A stretch of 37,251 nt of DNA from an uncultured Pelagibacteraceae bacterium (GCA_902629215.1 CACOQC010000009.1:1-37251); one strand, 5' to 3'. Shown: positions 1-8,862, counted from the first letter of the stretch. Made by a program: numbers and translations. The notes: generated by a model not told the origin, from the sequence alone.

Positions 1-911
1 CTTTTAAATATCTGTGCAACATCCATTAAATCAAATTTAATTCCAGCTTCATTTGCAATTGCTGGTAAATGTAATGCTGCATTTGTTGACCCTCCAGTTG
101 CAGCAACAATTGTTGCAGCATTTTCTAATGCCTTTCTTGTAACGATATCTCTTGGTTTAATTCTTTTAGCTAATAATTCCATTACCATTCTTCCACTTGC
201 TTTTGCATATTTATCTCTTTCCTCATATGGAGCAGGTGTTCCTGCTGAGTAAGGTAGTGCTAAACCAATTGCCTCTGACACACAGGCCATAGTGTTTGCA
301 GTAAATTGTCCCCCACAAGCTCCAGCTGTAGGACATGCAACTAATTCTAATTTTCTTAATTCTTTTGCTGACATTTGTCCTGATGAATGTTTTCCAACAG
401 CTTCAAAAACATCTACCACTGTTACATCTTTACCTTTGTATTTACCCGGAAGTATTGATCCACCATAAATAAAAACACTTGGTACATTTAATCGTACCAT
501 TGACATCATTAAACCTGGTAAAGACTTATCACAACCTGCAATACCTACTAATGCATCGTAACAATGACCTCTTACTGTTAATTCTGCACTATCTGCAATT
601 ACTTCTCTTGAGATCAATGAAGACTTCATTCCCTCATGACCCATTGCAATACCATCAGTGACCGTAATCGTACAAAATTCTCTTGGAGTTCCTCCTGAGG
701 CTCTTACACCCTTTTTAACCGATTGAGCCTGTCTCATTAAAGCAATATTGCATGGAGCAGCCTCGTTCCATGTAGATACAACCCCTATAAATGGTTTGGA
801 GACATCCTTTTCAGTCTCACCCATTGCATAATAAAAAGATCTATGTGGAGCTCGATCTGCTCCTAGAGATGTATGCCTGCTTGGTAATTTTTTTTTATTA
901 AACTTCCGCAT
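1..911 (-). CDS. ilvD: Dihydroxy-acid dehydratase, N-terminal part (cut by window edge)
   Basis: IlvD dehydrates 2,3-dihydroxy-isovalerate and -methylvalerate to the 2-oxo acids in valine, isoleucine and leucine synthesis, using an Fe-S cluster in the cytoplasm. About 303 codons of the N-terminal part are present; the rest lies beyond base 1. Translating the minus strand gives family hallmarks: a start MRKFNKKKLPSRHTS, the cysteine motifs WNEAAPCN, GCDKSLPG and CPTAGACGGQFTANTM, and near the edge the motif ATGGSTNAALHLPAIA. The ATG at 911 shares one base with the valS stop (TAATG), so the gene is probably co-transcribed with and translationally coupled to valS. Codons 6-8 are three Lys codons in a run of nine A that stays in frame. 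The identification is firm; completeness cannot be judged. Confidence 0.96.
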   Translation of the reverse strand, partial: MRKFNKKKLPSRHTSLGADRAPHRSFYYAMGETEKDVSKPFIGVVSTWNEAAPCNIALMRQAQSVKKGVRASGGTPREFCTITVTDGIAMGHEGMKSSLISREVIADSAELTVRGHCYDALVGIAGCDKSLPGLMMSMVRLNVPSVFIYGGSILPGKYKGKDVTVVDVFEAVGKHSSGQMSAKELRKLELVACPTAGACGGQFTANTMACVSEAIGLALPYSAGTPAPYEERDKYAKASGRMVMELLAKRIKPRDIVTRKALENAATIVAATGGSTNAALHLPAIANEAGIKFDLMDVAQIFK

Positions 912-3538
912 TATAAATTTTCAATAGTTAATGATATTTTTTTGATATCATTTTTTAAATTACTATAGTTAGTTTTTTCTTGTTCAACAATATTTTTTGG
1001 TGCTCTATCAGTAAATCCTTTATTAGATAATCGTTGTGATATCTTGTCCATTTCTTCTTGATATTTACACTGCCTTTTTACTAAGTTTTCTTTTATCAAA
1101 TTTAAATCAACATTCTCATCAAAATATATCTTAAATATGTCACCTGATATAACTAATGTGGCTGAGGGTTTTTGTTGATCTTTTTCATAAAAATTATTGA
1201 TACGACCAAGCTTTTTAAGAATTACCTCATTATTGTTCATTAAAGTTTTGTTCTTTTTAGCAATTTTATCAATTGATATATCAACAAATGAACCAGGACT
1301 TACATTTAACTCATTTTTAAATGATCTTAATTCTGAAATTATATCAATTATTTTTTCAACATCTTTTTGAGACTGATCTTTTTTGACTTTGCCTGAAGGC
1401 CAATTTTTATACATTAAAAAATTTTTATTAGATTTATCAAACTTATTTTTAAGCCATATCTCCTCAGTAACGAATGGAATAAATGGGTGAAGCACTATTA
1501 ATATTTGTTTAAAAATGTAAGCTGATACTTCTTTTACTTCTTTTTGAGCCTTTTTATCATCAGAATAAAGTATTGTTTTAGAAAGCTCGATATACCAGTC
1601 ACAATATGAGTGCCAAGCAAATTGGTAGGCATTCTTGGCAGCCTCATCAAATCTATAATCTTCAATATTTTTTTGAATTTTATTCTTAATGTCCATTAAT
1701 TCAGAATATATCCATTTATTTATATTTAACGTTGCTTTTGGAACCTTATCTGTTTTTTTAAAATCACATTTATTTGTGATTAAGAAATTATTGGCATTCC
1801 ATAGCTTATTTAAAAAATTTCTATATCCTTTAACTCTTTCCTCAGAAAGCTTCACATCTGTTCCTGGAGAAGCCATTGAAAGTAAAGTAAATCTTAGTGC
1901 ATCTGCACTATATTTTTCAATTAGATCTAATGGGTCAATAACATTTCCTTTTGACTTAGACATTTTTTGTCCTTTTTCATCTCTTACTAAAGCATGTACA
2001 TAAATATCTTTAAAAGGTTCTTTATTCAGAAATTCCATTCCAAACATCATCATTCTAGCAACCCAAAAAAAGATAATATCAAAACCTGTAACTAAAACTG
2101 AAGTAGGATAAAATTTCTTAACAAAATCTTTTTTATCAGGCCAACCTAATGTTGCAAAAGGCCATAAACCAGATGAAAACCATGTATCTAAAACATCTGG
2201 ATCTCTAGTTATTTTAACATTTTTTTTATAATATTTTTTAGCTTGTTTAATTGCTTCCTTTTCATTAATTGCTACAAATATTTTTTTATCAGGTCCATAC
2301 CATGCTGGAATTTGATGACCCCACCACAACTGTCTAGAGACACACCAGGGTTCAATATTATTCATCCATTGAAAATAAGTCTTAGACCAATTAGTTGGAA
2401 AAAAGTTTGTTTTTTTTGATTTAACTATTTTTTTTGCTTTTACAGCTAATTTTTTTGCATCAACAAACCACTGTTCAGTTAAAAAAGGTTCTATAACAGA
2501 ATTAGATCGATCACCATAAGGAACTTTATTTTTTATATTTTCTTCTTTAACAAAAAAATCTTTTTCTTTAAGTTCATTTAATATCTTTTTTCGTGCTTCA
2601 AACCTGTCTAATCCAACATAATCCTTCGGGGCATTATCATTTATTTTTCCCTCTTCAGTGAAAACATTTATGATTTCAAGTTTATTTCTTTGACCTACAT
2701 CATAGTCATTAAAATCATGCGCAGGAGTTATCTTTAATGCTCCTGTTCCTTGTTCAGGATCAGCATAATCATCCTTAATGATTTTAATTTTTCTACCCAC
2801 AATTGGTATTGTGACAGTTTTGCCAACATGATCCTTATATCTACTATCCTTTGGGTTAACTGCAATTGCAGTATCTCCAAGCATTGTTTCAGGCCTTGTT
2901 GTCGCAATTGTAATAAATTCAGAGGAATTTTCTATTGGATATCTAATATAATAAATTTTAGAGTTCATCTCCCTTTGATCAACTTCTAAATCTGAAATAG
3001 CAGTTTTAAGCACGGTATCCCAATTCACTAATTTTTCTGCTTTATAGATCAATTTCTTTTTATGTAATTCGACAAAAACTTTAATTACAGATTTTGATAA
3101 ATTTTCATCCATTGTGAATGCATTTCTTGACCAATCACATGAACAACCAAGTTTTTTTAGTTGATTAATAATTATATCACCATACTGACCTTTCCATTCC
3201 CATACTTTTTTAATAAATTTTTCTCTTCCTAATGTATTTTTATTTAAATTTTCTTTTTCAAGTTTTCTCTCAACAAGTGCTTGAGTAGCAATACCTGCAT
3301 GATCTGTTCCTGGTTGCCATAAAGTTTCATGATTATTCATTCTGTAGTATCGAACTAATAAATCTTGGATTGAATTATTTAAAGCATGCCCCATATGTAA
3401 ACTACCAGTTACATTGGGTGGTGGAATAACTATAGAAAACTTTTTTGAATTTTTCTGAGGTTTAAATAATTTGTTTTTTTCCCAATAAGCATAAATTTTA
3501 TCTTCTACTTTAGAATGTATATATTTATCGCTTATCAT
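911..3538 (-). CDS. valS: Valyl-tRNA synthetase
   Basis: This class I aminoacyl-tRNA synthetase charges tRNA-Val. The 875-residue length is within the bacterial range. The HIGH motif appears as LHMGH at residues 47-51 within PPNVTGSLHMGHAL. An editing (CP1) domain follows with TTRPETMLGDTAIAVNP and GTGALKITPAHDFNDYDVG. The KMSKS motif is KMSKSKGNVIDP near residue 525. An anticodon-binding region with WYIELSK and HPFIPFVTEEIW follows, then a Lys/Glu-rich C-terminal arm (about 800-875) typical of the ValRS coiled coil. The ATG at 3538 has no clear Shine-Dalgarno sequence. A sigma-70-like promoter lies directly upstream (3551-3578), so valS probably heads a valS-ilvD transcription unit. Confidence 0.98.
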   Translation of the reverse strand: MISDKYIHSKVEDKIYAYWEKNKLFKPQKNSKKFSIVIPPPNVTGSLHMGHALNNSIQDLLVRYYRMNNHETLWQPGTDHAGIATQALVERKLEKENLNKNTLGREKFIKKVWEWKGQYGDIIINQLKKLGCSCDWSRNAFTMDENLSKSVIKVFVELHKKKLIYKAEKLVNWDTVLKTAISDLEVDQREMNSKIYYIRYPIENSSEFITIATTRPETMLGDTAIAVNPKDSRYKDHVGKTVTIPIVGRKIKIIKDDYADPEQGTGALKITPAHDFNDYDVGQRNKLEIINVFTEEGKINDNAPKDYVGLDRFEARKKILNELKEKDFFVKEENIKNKVPYGDRSNSVIEPFLTEQWFVDAKKLAVKAKKIVKSKKTNFFPTNWSKTYFQWMNNIEPWCVSRQLWWGHQIPAWYGPDKKIFVAINEKEAIKQAKKYYKKNVKITRDPDVLDTWFSSGLWPFATLGWPDKKDFVKKFYPTSVLVTGFDIIFFWVARMMMFGMEFLNKEPFKDIYVHALVRDEKGQKMSKSKGNVIDPLDLIEKYSADALRFTLLSMASPGTDVKLSEERVKGYRNFLNKLWNANNFLITNKCDFKKTDKVPKATLNINKWIYSELMDIKNKIQKNIEDYRFDEAAKNAYQFAWHSYCDWYIELSKTILYSDDKKAQKEVKEVSAYIFKQILIVLHPFIPFVTEEIWLKNKFDKSNKNFLMYKNWPSGKVKKDQSQKDVEKIIDIISELRSFKNELNVSPGSFVDISIDKIAKKNKTLMNNNEVILKKLGRINNFYEKDQQKPSATLVISGDIFKIYFDENVDLNLIKENLVKRQCKYQEEMDKISQRLSNKGFTDRAPKNIVEQEKTNYSNLKNDIKKISLTIENL

Positions 3539-3550
3539 GGGTGTAAATAG

Positions 3551-3578
3551 TTTATAATTTAATAATCTAAATTAACAA
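3551..3578 (-). promoter_or_regulatory. Candidate sigma-70 promoter of valS-ilvD
   Basis: On the minus strand a -35-like TTGTTA (3578-3573) and a -10-like TATAAA (3556-3551) are separated by 16 bases. Transcription would begin about 5-10 bases before the valS ATG, giving a very short leader. In DNA this AT-rich such matches arise easily by chance, so support is positional only. Confidence 0.4.
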
Positions 3579-3658
3579 TAATCAAATTGGAACGTTATTT
3601 AATAGACTAATTGTTATAATTTTATATAAAACCCTTGTAGCTATCATCTAAAACATTG

Positions 3659-3732
3659 GGCAACGTGGCGGAATGGTTACGCAGAGGATTGCAAATCCTT
3701 GTATCCCGGTTCGATTCCGGGCGTTGCCTCCA
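3659..3732 (+). tRNA. tRNA-Cys (anticodon GCA), CCA encoded
   Basis: The acceptor strands GGCAACG and CGTTGCC pair perfectly (3659-3665 with 3722-3728). The discriminator is T, as expected for tRNA-Cys, and CCA is encoded at 3730-3732. The anticodon stem GAGGA/TCCTT encloses the 7-base loop TTGCAAA with anticodon GCA. The T arm contains GGTTCGATTCC. A TATAAT at 3615-3620, about 40 bases upstream, is a possible -10 element for this and the following tRNA, but no good -35 accompanies it. Confidence 0.97.
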
Positions 3733-3782
3733 AAAAAAATCTTGTTTTAGTTAAAAAAAAAAGTAAGTTGAGATTTTTACAT

Positions 3783-3858
3783 TCCTCGGTAGCTCAGTTG
3801 GTAGAGCAGTTGACTGTTAATCAATTGGTCGCAGGTTCGAGTCCTGCCCGAGGAGCCA
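3783..3858 (+). tRNA. tRNA-Asn (anticodon GTT), CCA encoded
   Basis: The acceptor strands TCCTCGG and CCGAGGA pair perfectly (3783-3789 with 3848-3854). The discriminator is G and CCA is encoded at 3856-3858. The anticodon stem GTTGA/TCAAT encloses the loop CTGTTAA with anticodon GTT. The D arm (AGCTCAGTTGGTAGAGC) and the T arm (GGTTCGAGTCC) are canonical. It lies 50 bases after tRNA-Cys on the same strand and is probably cut from the same precursor. Its 3' end is three bases from the stop codon of the convergent XRE-type gene. Confidence 0.97.
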
Positions 3859-3861
3859 AAA

Positions 3862-4233
3862 TTATCCAACTTTTGTAATATTGTTACTTGCTACCTGTAA
3901 AGACTTATTAAATTTCAATTTTTGGTCAGCATTTAACTCAGAATATAATTTTACAAGAAAATTATAATTTACATTCATGTGACCTTCTTGAGATTTCTCT
4001 AAATTAATTAAGTATTCTGAAAAATCCTCAAAAAAATAATTAATTGGTACTTTAAGATAGTTAGATAGTTGAAGTAATCTTATCGAACTTACTCCATTAG
4101 TACCCTTTTCATATTTTTGTATTTGCTGAAATGTTACGTTGATTGCTTTTGCTACTTTTGTTTGCGTCAAACCTAGTGCTAGTCTTCTTAGCTTAAGCTT
4201 ATTGCCAAGATGCTTATTAAAATTATCTTCCAT
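3862..4233 (-). CDS. XRE-family helix-turn-helix transcriptional regulator
   Basis: This is a small cytoplasmic DNA-binding protein of about 123 residues. The N-terminal half is a Cro/C1-type helix-turn-helix: LGNKLKLRRLALGLTQTKVA, then INVTFQQIQKYEKGTNGVSS, then LQLSNYLKVPINYFFEDF. This layout is common in single-domain alphaproteobacterial regulators. The C-terminal half has no domain I recognise. I chose the ATG at 4233 because a strong purine-rich ribosome binding site (AGAGGGG, 4245-4239) lies five bases upstream; a TTG at 4269 would add 12 residues but has no such site. The gene stands alone, convergent with tRNA-Asn and about 160 bases downstream of aapP on the same strand. Its target is unknown from the sequence; the nearby importer is only a guess. 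Confidence 0.88.
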   Translation of the reverse strand: MEDNFNKHLGNKLKLRRLALGLTQTKVAKAINVTFQQIQKYEKGTNGVSSIRLLQLSNYLKVPINYFFEDFSEYLINLEKSQEGHMNVNYNFLVKLYSELNADQKLKFNKSLQVASNNITKVG

Positions 4234-4238
4234 TAAGA

Positions 4239-4245
4239 CCCCTCT
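4239..4245 (-). promoter_or_regulatory. Strong ribosome binding site of the XRE-type gene
   Basis: On the minus strand AGAGGGG ends five bases before the ATG at 4233. It is one of the clearest Shine-Dalgarno sequences in a window where many starts have none, and it decides in favour of the shorter protein over the upstream TTG. Confidence 0.7.
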
Positions 4246-4395
4246 TAATTTTTTTAAAAACTGATTCAACTAGTTTTTAATACCTACTGCAACTATAAAT
4301 TTTTTTTATTTTTGAGAAAAAGTCAGTTTAACAGTAAATATGTCAAGCATTAGTTGTGTCTTTTTTAAAGAAATTTAGCTTGATATTGCTGCGTA

Positions 4396-5130
4396 CTATA
4401 GTATCTGGCTTAGAAAAAGTTTAGTTCTATCACTCTTTGGATTTGCAAAAAATTCTTTGGTATCAGCTTTTTCTACAATCATTCCCTCATCCATAAATAT
4501 CATTTGATCGGCTACTTCTTTAGCAAATCCCATTTCGTGAGTAACTACGATCATAGTCATACCTTGTTTTGCTAAATTTACCATCACATCTAGTACCTCT
4601 TTAATCATTTCAGGGTCTAATGCAGATGTTGGTTCATCAAAAAGCATTATTTTTGGTTCCATGCATAAAGCTCTTGCTATTGCTGCTCTTTGTTGTTGTC
4701 CACCTGACAATTGGCCAGGATACTTTTGTGCTTGATCAAGTATTTGTACTCTTTCTAAGTGTTTTAAAGCTAATTCCTCAGCATCCTTTTTAGGCATTTT
4801 CTTCACCCATATAGGAGCAAGAGTACAATTATCTAAAATAGATAAATGAGGAAATAAATTAAACTGTTGAAATACCATACCAACTTCTGCTCTGATTTGT
4901 TCTATATTTTTTGTATCTTCAGTCAATTCTGTTCCATCAACAATTATATTTCCTTCTTGATGTTCCTCTAATCTATTAATACATCTTATCAAAGTAGACT
5001 TACCTGAGCCCGATGGTCCACAAACAACAATTTTTTGTTTTGGTTTAACTTCTAAATTTATTCCCTTTAAAACTTGGAAATCTCCAAACCACTTATTCAT
5101 ATTATTTATTTGGATAATGTTATCAGACAT
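4396..5130 (-). CDS. aapP: Polar amino-acid ABC transporter, ATP-binding subunit
   Basis: This ATPase powers the amino-acid importer encoded by the three upstream genes (AapP/YhdZ/GlnQ type). All nucleotide-binding motifs are intact in 244 residues: Walker [10 protein letters not shown] (38-46), Q-loop MVFQQFNLF (about 85-93), signature LSGGQQQR (141-148), Walker [14 protein letters not shown] (161-173) and switch histidine in VVTHEMGF (H198). It starts three bases after the permease stop, so it is the last gene of the operon. Substrate range cannot be read from the ATPase; the homologous Rhizobium Aap system imports a broad set of L-amino acids. No convincing terminator follows; only a 10-base palindrome lies at its 3' end. 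Confidence 0.95.
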   Translation of the reverse strand: MSDNIIQINNMNKWFGDFQVLKGINLEVKPKQKIVVCGPSGSGKSTLIRCINRLEEHQEGNIIVDGTELTEDTKNIEQIRAEVGMVFQQFNLFPHLSILDNCTLAPIWVKKMPKKDAEELALKHLERVQILDQAQKYPGQLSGGQQQRAAIARALCMEPKIMLFDEPTSALDPEMIKEVLDVMVNLAKQGMTMIVVTHEMGFAKEVADQMIFMDEGMIVEKADTKEFFANPKSDRTKLFLSQIL

Positions 5131-5133
5131 TTT

Positions 5134-6576
5134 TTATCTATCAGTTTTATATTTTAATTCTAAATTATAACTATATTTACTCATTGCATAGCAAATAATC
5201 CAAAAAATTATTGCAGCAAAAACATAACCTTCCATTGCGAAACCTAACCATTCTGGGTTAGTTTTAGCTAAATTCAACATTCCAACTATTTCTAATAAAC
5301 CAACAACAAAAATTAAAGGAGTGTCTTTCACTAAAGCTAAAAAAGTGTTTGCTATTCCAGGAATAACTAGTTTTAAAGCTTGGGGTAAAATTACAAATAT
5401 ATGCATTTTCCAATATCCCATACCTAAAGATTTGGCAGCTTCATATTGTCCTCTTGGTAAAGCCTGTAATCCTCCTCTTATTACCTCAGCCACATAAGCT
5501 GCTTCAAACAAAGATATAGCAATTATACATCTAACTAATTTATCTATAAAAAAATCTGCTGGTAAAAACATTGGAAACATAACAGCAGACATAAATAAAA
5601 CTGTAATTAATGGAACTCCTCTCCAAAATTCAATAAATCCAATTGAAATATATCTTATTAATGGAAAACTTGATCTTCTTCCTAACGCAAAAGCCATTCC
5701 TATTGGAAAACAGAATATTAAACAAAAAAAGGATATGATAAAAGTAAGAGATAAACCTCCCCACGCGCCTGTTTCTACCCAATTTAACCCTTCTAGTTTA
5801 CCTAGCTCAATATATTCTTCAAAAAAGAAAAAGTACTTTAATAAAATATATAAAGCAAAAGGAACTATTAAAAAATAATAGAATTTGAATTTAGTAGGAA
5901 TAAAGAAACCTACAATTATAGATAAAATTGCAGCTATTATTCCATAAGAAAAATCAAAAAATACTGGACCACCTGAAATAAAGAAAAATATAAATAAGAA
6001 TGCGATAAAAGGATAAATTATAACATAATAAAGGGTTAAATATTTCTTAAATCTATCAGTAGCAAAATATCCTACAGAACCAAGTAAAGCTAAAGCTATA
6101 AATGAAAGATTTATTCTCCATTGCTCAGCATTAGGATACATACCGTACATAAATCTTCTCATCCAAACTTTTATATAAGTCCAGCATGCTCCCGTACCTG
6201 AACATACATCTTTACTATCACCAGCGAAACTAGCATCAATTACAAACCAGCTTAGAATTGGTGGTATTGATTTAATTACTACAAAAATTATTAATAAAGA
6301 TAAAATGGCATTAAAATTATTAGTGTTGATATGCTTATTGATAAGGTCTAAATATTTAATTCCACTATATTCAATTCTTATGAAATAAAGCCCTAAAAAA
6401 CCTATTATTAAGGGCATCATAAAGCTTAAAAAATTAGGTAAAAAACCAATTAAATTTAATCTAAAAAAAGAATTTAAAAATACATCTAAAACACTAATAA
6501 AAAATAAAAAAGAACCAATGTACAAAAATGTATTTAGATTTGATTTATCAGGTTTTAGAAAATTAATTTTATTCAT
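5134..6576 (-). CDS. aapM: Polar amino-acid ABC transporter, permease subunit (AapM/YhdY type)
   Basis: This is one of two inner-membrane permeases of the importer. The protein has about eight or more hydrophobic segments. The C-terminal half is the HisM/GlnP permease domain, with the ATPase-coupling (EAA) loop EVIRGGLQALPRGQYEAAKS and the following LPQALKLVIPG. The N-terminal extension contains the AapM-type element with GACW, MYGMYP and EQWR near residues 129-155. At 480 residues it is longer than the AapM/YhdY proteins I recall (about 370-390), because of extra N-terminal hydrophobic segments. The ATG at 6576 overlaps the stop of the upstream permease by one base (TAATG), consistent with translational coupling of the two partner subunits. 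Confidence 0.93.
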   Translation of the reverse strand: MNKINFLKPDKSNLNTFLYIGSFLFFISVLDVFLNSFFRLNLIGFLPNFLSFMMPLIIGFLGLYFIRIEYSGIKYLDLINKHINTNNFNAILSLLIIFVVIKSIPPILSWFVIDASFAGDSKDVCSGTGACWTYIKVWMRRFMYGMYPNAEQWRINLSFIALALLGSVGYFATDRFKKYLTLYYVIIYPFIAFLFIFFFISGGPVFFDFSYGIIAAILSIIVGFFIPTKFKFYYFLIVPFALYILLKYFFFFEEYIELGKLEGLNWVETGAWGGLSLTFIISFFCLIFCFPIGMAFALGRRSSFPLIRYISIGFIEFWRGVPLITVLFMSAVMFPMFLPADFFIDKLVRCIIAISLFEAAYVAEVIRGGLQALPRGQYEAAKSLGMGYWKMHIFVILPQALKLVIPGIANTFLALVKDTPLIFVVGLLEIVGMLNLAKTNPEWLGFAMEGYVFAAIIFWIICYAMSKYSYNLELKYKTDR

Positions 6577-7727
6577 TATTTTTCCTGTATAGCTATTCTT
6601 TTATTGTACCAATTCATCAAAATTGAAATCGATATACTTAAACTTAAATAGGTAAACATGGTAATAGAGACAATCTCAATTGCTTTACCAGTTTGCATTA
6701 AAGCTGTACCAGCAAAAACTAAAACTAAATCTGGATATGCTATAGCAGCAGCTAAAGACGAATTTTTTGTTAAATTCAAATATTGATTAGTAGTTGGTGG
6801 AATTATAATTCTTAAAGCTTGAGGCATAATAACAAGTTTCAAAACTTGATTGGGTGTAAGACCAATTGATGCTGCAGCTTCTTTTTGACCTTTACCGACA
6901 CCTTGAATACCTGCTCTTACACATTCAGCAATAAAAGTGGCAGTGTATAATGATAAAGATAAAGTTAATGCTATTAATTCTGGTGGCAAGCTTAACCCTC
7001 CATCGTAAACAAATGAGGTAGCAGCTAATTGTTTTAATTGTGGAATTTCAAAAGATAAACTAACGCCTCCAACTAGAAAACTTAAAAGAGGTAAAATGAA
7101 AATTAATCCTATTGAAATTAAAAAAACTGGTATTTGTTTACCTTGTGTTTCTTGTAATTTTTTCGCTTGAAATCTAATTACGATAATTGCAATGATTGAT
7201 GCAACAATTGAATAAAAGAAAATATTAAAATTTTCCCAAATAAAAGCTGGTACGTATAGACCTTTAATTGTTAAAAAAAATACACCAAAAATTGCCTCTG
7301 CATCTTGAGGTAAAGGAAGAGCTCTTAATGCTGCAAAATACCAAAAAAAAATTTGTAGAAGAAGAGGTATATTTCTAAAGAATTCTACATAGTAAGCTGC
7401 AAACTTATTAATCAGATAATTTGGTGATAACCTAGCTATTCCAACAATAACACCGAGTATTGTTGCAATAATAATTCCTATCACTGAAACAAGAATCGTA
7501 TTTAATAATCCAACTAAATATGCTCTAAAATATGAATGTGAACCATCATATTCAATTAATGAAAACTGCACATCAAAAGATGACTCTTGAGATAAAAAGC
7601 CATATCCAAAATCAATACCTCTATTTTCCATATTGATTTGTGCGTTGTAAGTAAAAAAACCGAAAATAAGAACTACAGCTATAACTGTAATTAGTTGGGG
7701 ACCTAAATCTTTTAATTTAAAATTCAC
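6576..7727 (-). CDS. aapQ: Polar amino-acid ABC transporter, permease subunit (AapQ/YhdX type)
   Basis: This is the second inner-membrane permease, 383 residues. The order is an N-terminal membrane segment, the first part of the permease domain (YVEFFRNIPLLLQIFFWYF), an insert of several membrane helices, and the coupling loop ECVRAGIQGVGKGQKEAAAS followed by MPQALRIIIPPTTNQYLNLT. The insert splitting the domain is typical of AapQ. Translation appears to start at a GTG (7727); the in-frame codons back to the upstream stop include no ATG, GTG or TTG, and no clear ribosome binding site is seen. A hairpin terminator separates it from the binding-protein gene, so its mRNA level is probably lower. 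Confidence 0.93.
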   Translation of the reverse strand: MNFKLKDLGPQLITVIAVVLIFGFFTYNAQINMENRGIDFGYGFLSQESSFDVQFSLIEYDGSHSYFRAYLVGLLNTILVSVIGIIIATILGVIVGIARLSPNYLINKFAAYYVEFFRNIPLLLQIFFWYFAALRALPLPQDAEAIFGVFFLTIKGLYVPAFIWENFNIFFYSIVASIIAIIVIRFQAKKLQETQGKQIPVFLISIGLIFILPLLSFLVGGVSLSFEIPQLKQLAATSFVYDGGLSLPPELIALTLSLSLYTATFIAECVRAGIQGVGKGQKEAAASIGLTPNQVLKLVIMPQALRIIIPPTTNQYLNLTKNSSLAAAIAYPDLVLVFAGTALMQTGKAIEIVSITMFTYLSLSISISILMNWYNKRIAIQEK

Positions 7728-7753
7728 GATTGATAATATATGAGTTTATAAAA

Positions 7754-7781
7754 AAAAGGGCTAGAAAAATCTAGCCCTTTT
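7754..7781 (-). terminator. Hairpin terminator/attenuator between aapJ and aapQ
   Basis: A perfect 12-bp stem (AAAAGGGCTAGA with TCTAGCCCTTTT) encloses a 4-base loop. Read on the minus strand it ends in a run of T extended by TTTATA. It lies 19 bases after the aapJ stop and before the permeases. This is the usual place for a partial terminator or RNA-stabilising hairpin that makes the binding protein more abundant than the permeases. Confidence 0.8.
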
Positions 7782-7800
7782 AAATTGTTTTAAACTACAA

Positions 7801-8841
7801 TTATCTTGCAGGTGGAACGTAAAGTATTCCGCCTTTTGTCCATAATTGGTTTGGACCTCTGTCTGGTAATATACCAGTGTCAGCTATATTTCTTTTATAG
7901 CTTTCACCGTAGTTACCAACTTGCTTGATAATTCTTAAGCTCCACTCGTTATCAAGACCAAAAGCAGCTCCTAATTCACCTTCAGCTCCAACTAATCTTT
8001 TGATTGCTGGGTTATCTGAAGTTTTCATTGAATCTGCATTTGCTGAAGTGATTCCATATTCTTCTGCTTCGATCATAGCATTTAAAGACCATCTTACGAT
8101 ATCTTCCCATACTGAATCACCTTGTCTTACAACTGGACCTAGTGGCTCTTTAGAAATAGTTTCAGGTAATACAATGTGCTCATCTGGATTACTCATTTTA
8201 GTTCTTTGAGCAGCTAAACCAGATTTGTCAGTTGTATATGTATCACATCTTCCTGAATCATAAGCAGCAACAACCTCGTCTGCTTTTTCAAAAGCTACTG
8301 GCTCATAAGAAATTCCTTTAGAGTTAAAGAAGTCTCTCATGTTTAGCTCAGTTGTTGTACCAATGTTTGTACAAGCTGAGATACCATTTTTGAATTGATT
8401 TACTGAAGTGATACCTGAACTTTTTCTAACCATGAAACCTTGACCATCGTAGAAGTTTACTCCAACGAAAGTAAGTCCAATATCAGCATCTCTAGAAAGA
8501 GTCCAAGTTGTGTTTCTTGATAAGATATCAATCTCACCAGAAGTTAAAGCTGTAAATCTTTCTTTAGCACTTAGTGGTGTAAACTTAACTTTGTTTGCAT
8601 CACCTAATACTGCAGCAGCTACCGCTTTACATACATCAACGTCAACACCAGTCCAATTTCCTGCAGCATCAGCATTAGAAAATCCTGGAAGACCTTGAGA
8701 TACTCCACATCTTACAAAACCCTTTTTTTGAGTGTTTTTAAGTGTTTTAGATTTTTTAGCAGCCATAGTCTCTGTTGTAAAAGTAAACAACACAGCTACC
8801 ATAGCAACTAAAGAAGTTAATTGTTTTAAGTATTTAAACAT
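7801..8841 (-). CDS. aapJ: Polar amino-acid ABC transporter, periplasmic binding protein
   Basis: This periplasmic protein captures amino acids and delivers them to the permeases. It is 346 residues long with a Sec signal peptide (basic MFKYLKQ, hydrophobic core, cleavage probably near TMA-A at about 27). The mature family-3 fold shows GVSQGLPGFSNADAAGNWTG, VDVDVCKAVAAAVLGD, KFTPLSAKERFTALTSGEID and TWTLSRDADIGLTFVG. The C-terminal part with NYGESYKRN and LPDRGPNQLWTKGGILYVPP matches the AapJ/YhdW subgroup. The gene has a good ribosome binding site (AAGGAAG about six bases before ATG). Codon use here is less AT-driven than in its neighbours, which suggests high expression; such binding proteins are among the most abundant SAR11 proteins. 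Two inverted repeats lie in its leader. Confidence 0.96.
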   Translation of the reverse strand: MFKYLKQLTSLVAMVAVLFTFTTETMAAKKSKTLKNTQKKGFVRCGVSQGLPGFSNADAAGNWTGVDVDVCKAVAAAVLGDANKVKFTPLSAKERFTALTSGEIDILSRNTTWTLSRDADIGLTFVGVNFYDGQGFMVRKSSGITSVNQFKNGISACTNIGTTTELNMRDFFNSKGISYEPVAFEKADEVVAAYDSGRCDTYTTDKSGLAAQRTKMSNPDEHIVLPETISKEPLGPVVRQGDSVWEDIVRWSLNAMIEAEEYGITSANADSMKTSDNPAIKRLVGAEGELGAAFGLDNEWSLRIIKQVGNYGESYKRNIADTGILPDRGPNQLWTKGGILYVPPAR

Positions 8842-8862
8842 TATTCTTCCTTTTGTTAGTAT

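Noticed and set aside
3539..3861. Possible integration site or island boundary at the tRNA-Cys/tRNA-Asn pair
   Set aside because: No integrase, duplicated tRNA 3' end or change of base composition is visible on either side. The XRE-type gene alone is not enough.
4391..4402. Short palindrome TACTATAGTA at the 3' end of aapP as a terminator
   Set aside because: The stem is only five A/T-rich base pairs with no T-run after it, so it cannot be supported as a terminator.
7925..8209. 94-codon open frame on the plus strand inside aapJ, with a second of 62 codons at 8510-8698
   Set aside because: Both are antisense to a well-supported binding-protein gene, have no family motifs or ribosome binding site, and are explained by the less AT-rich codon use of aapJ.
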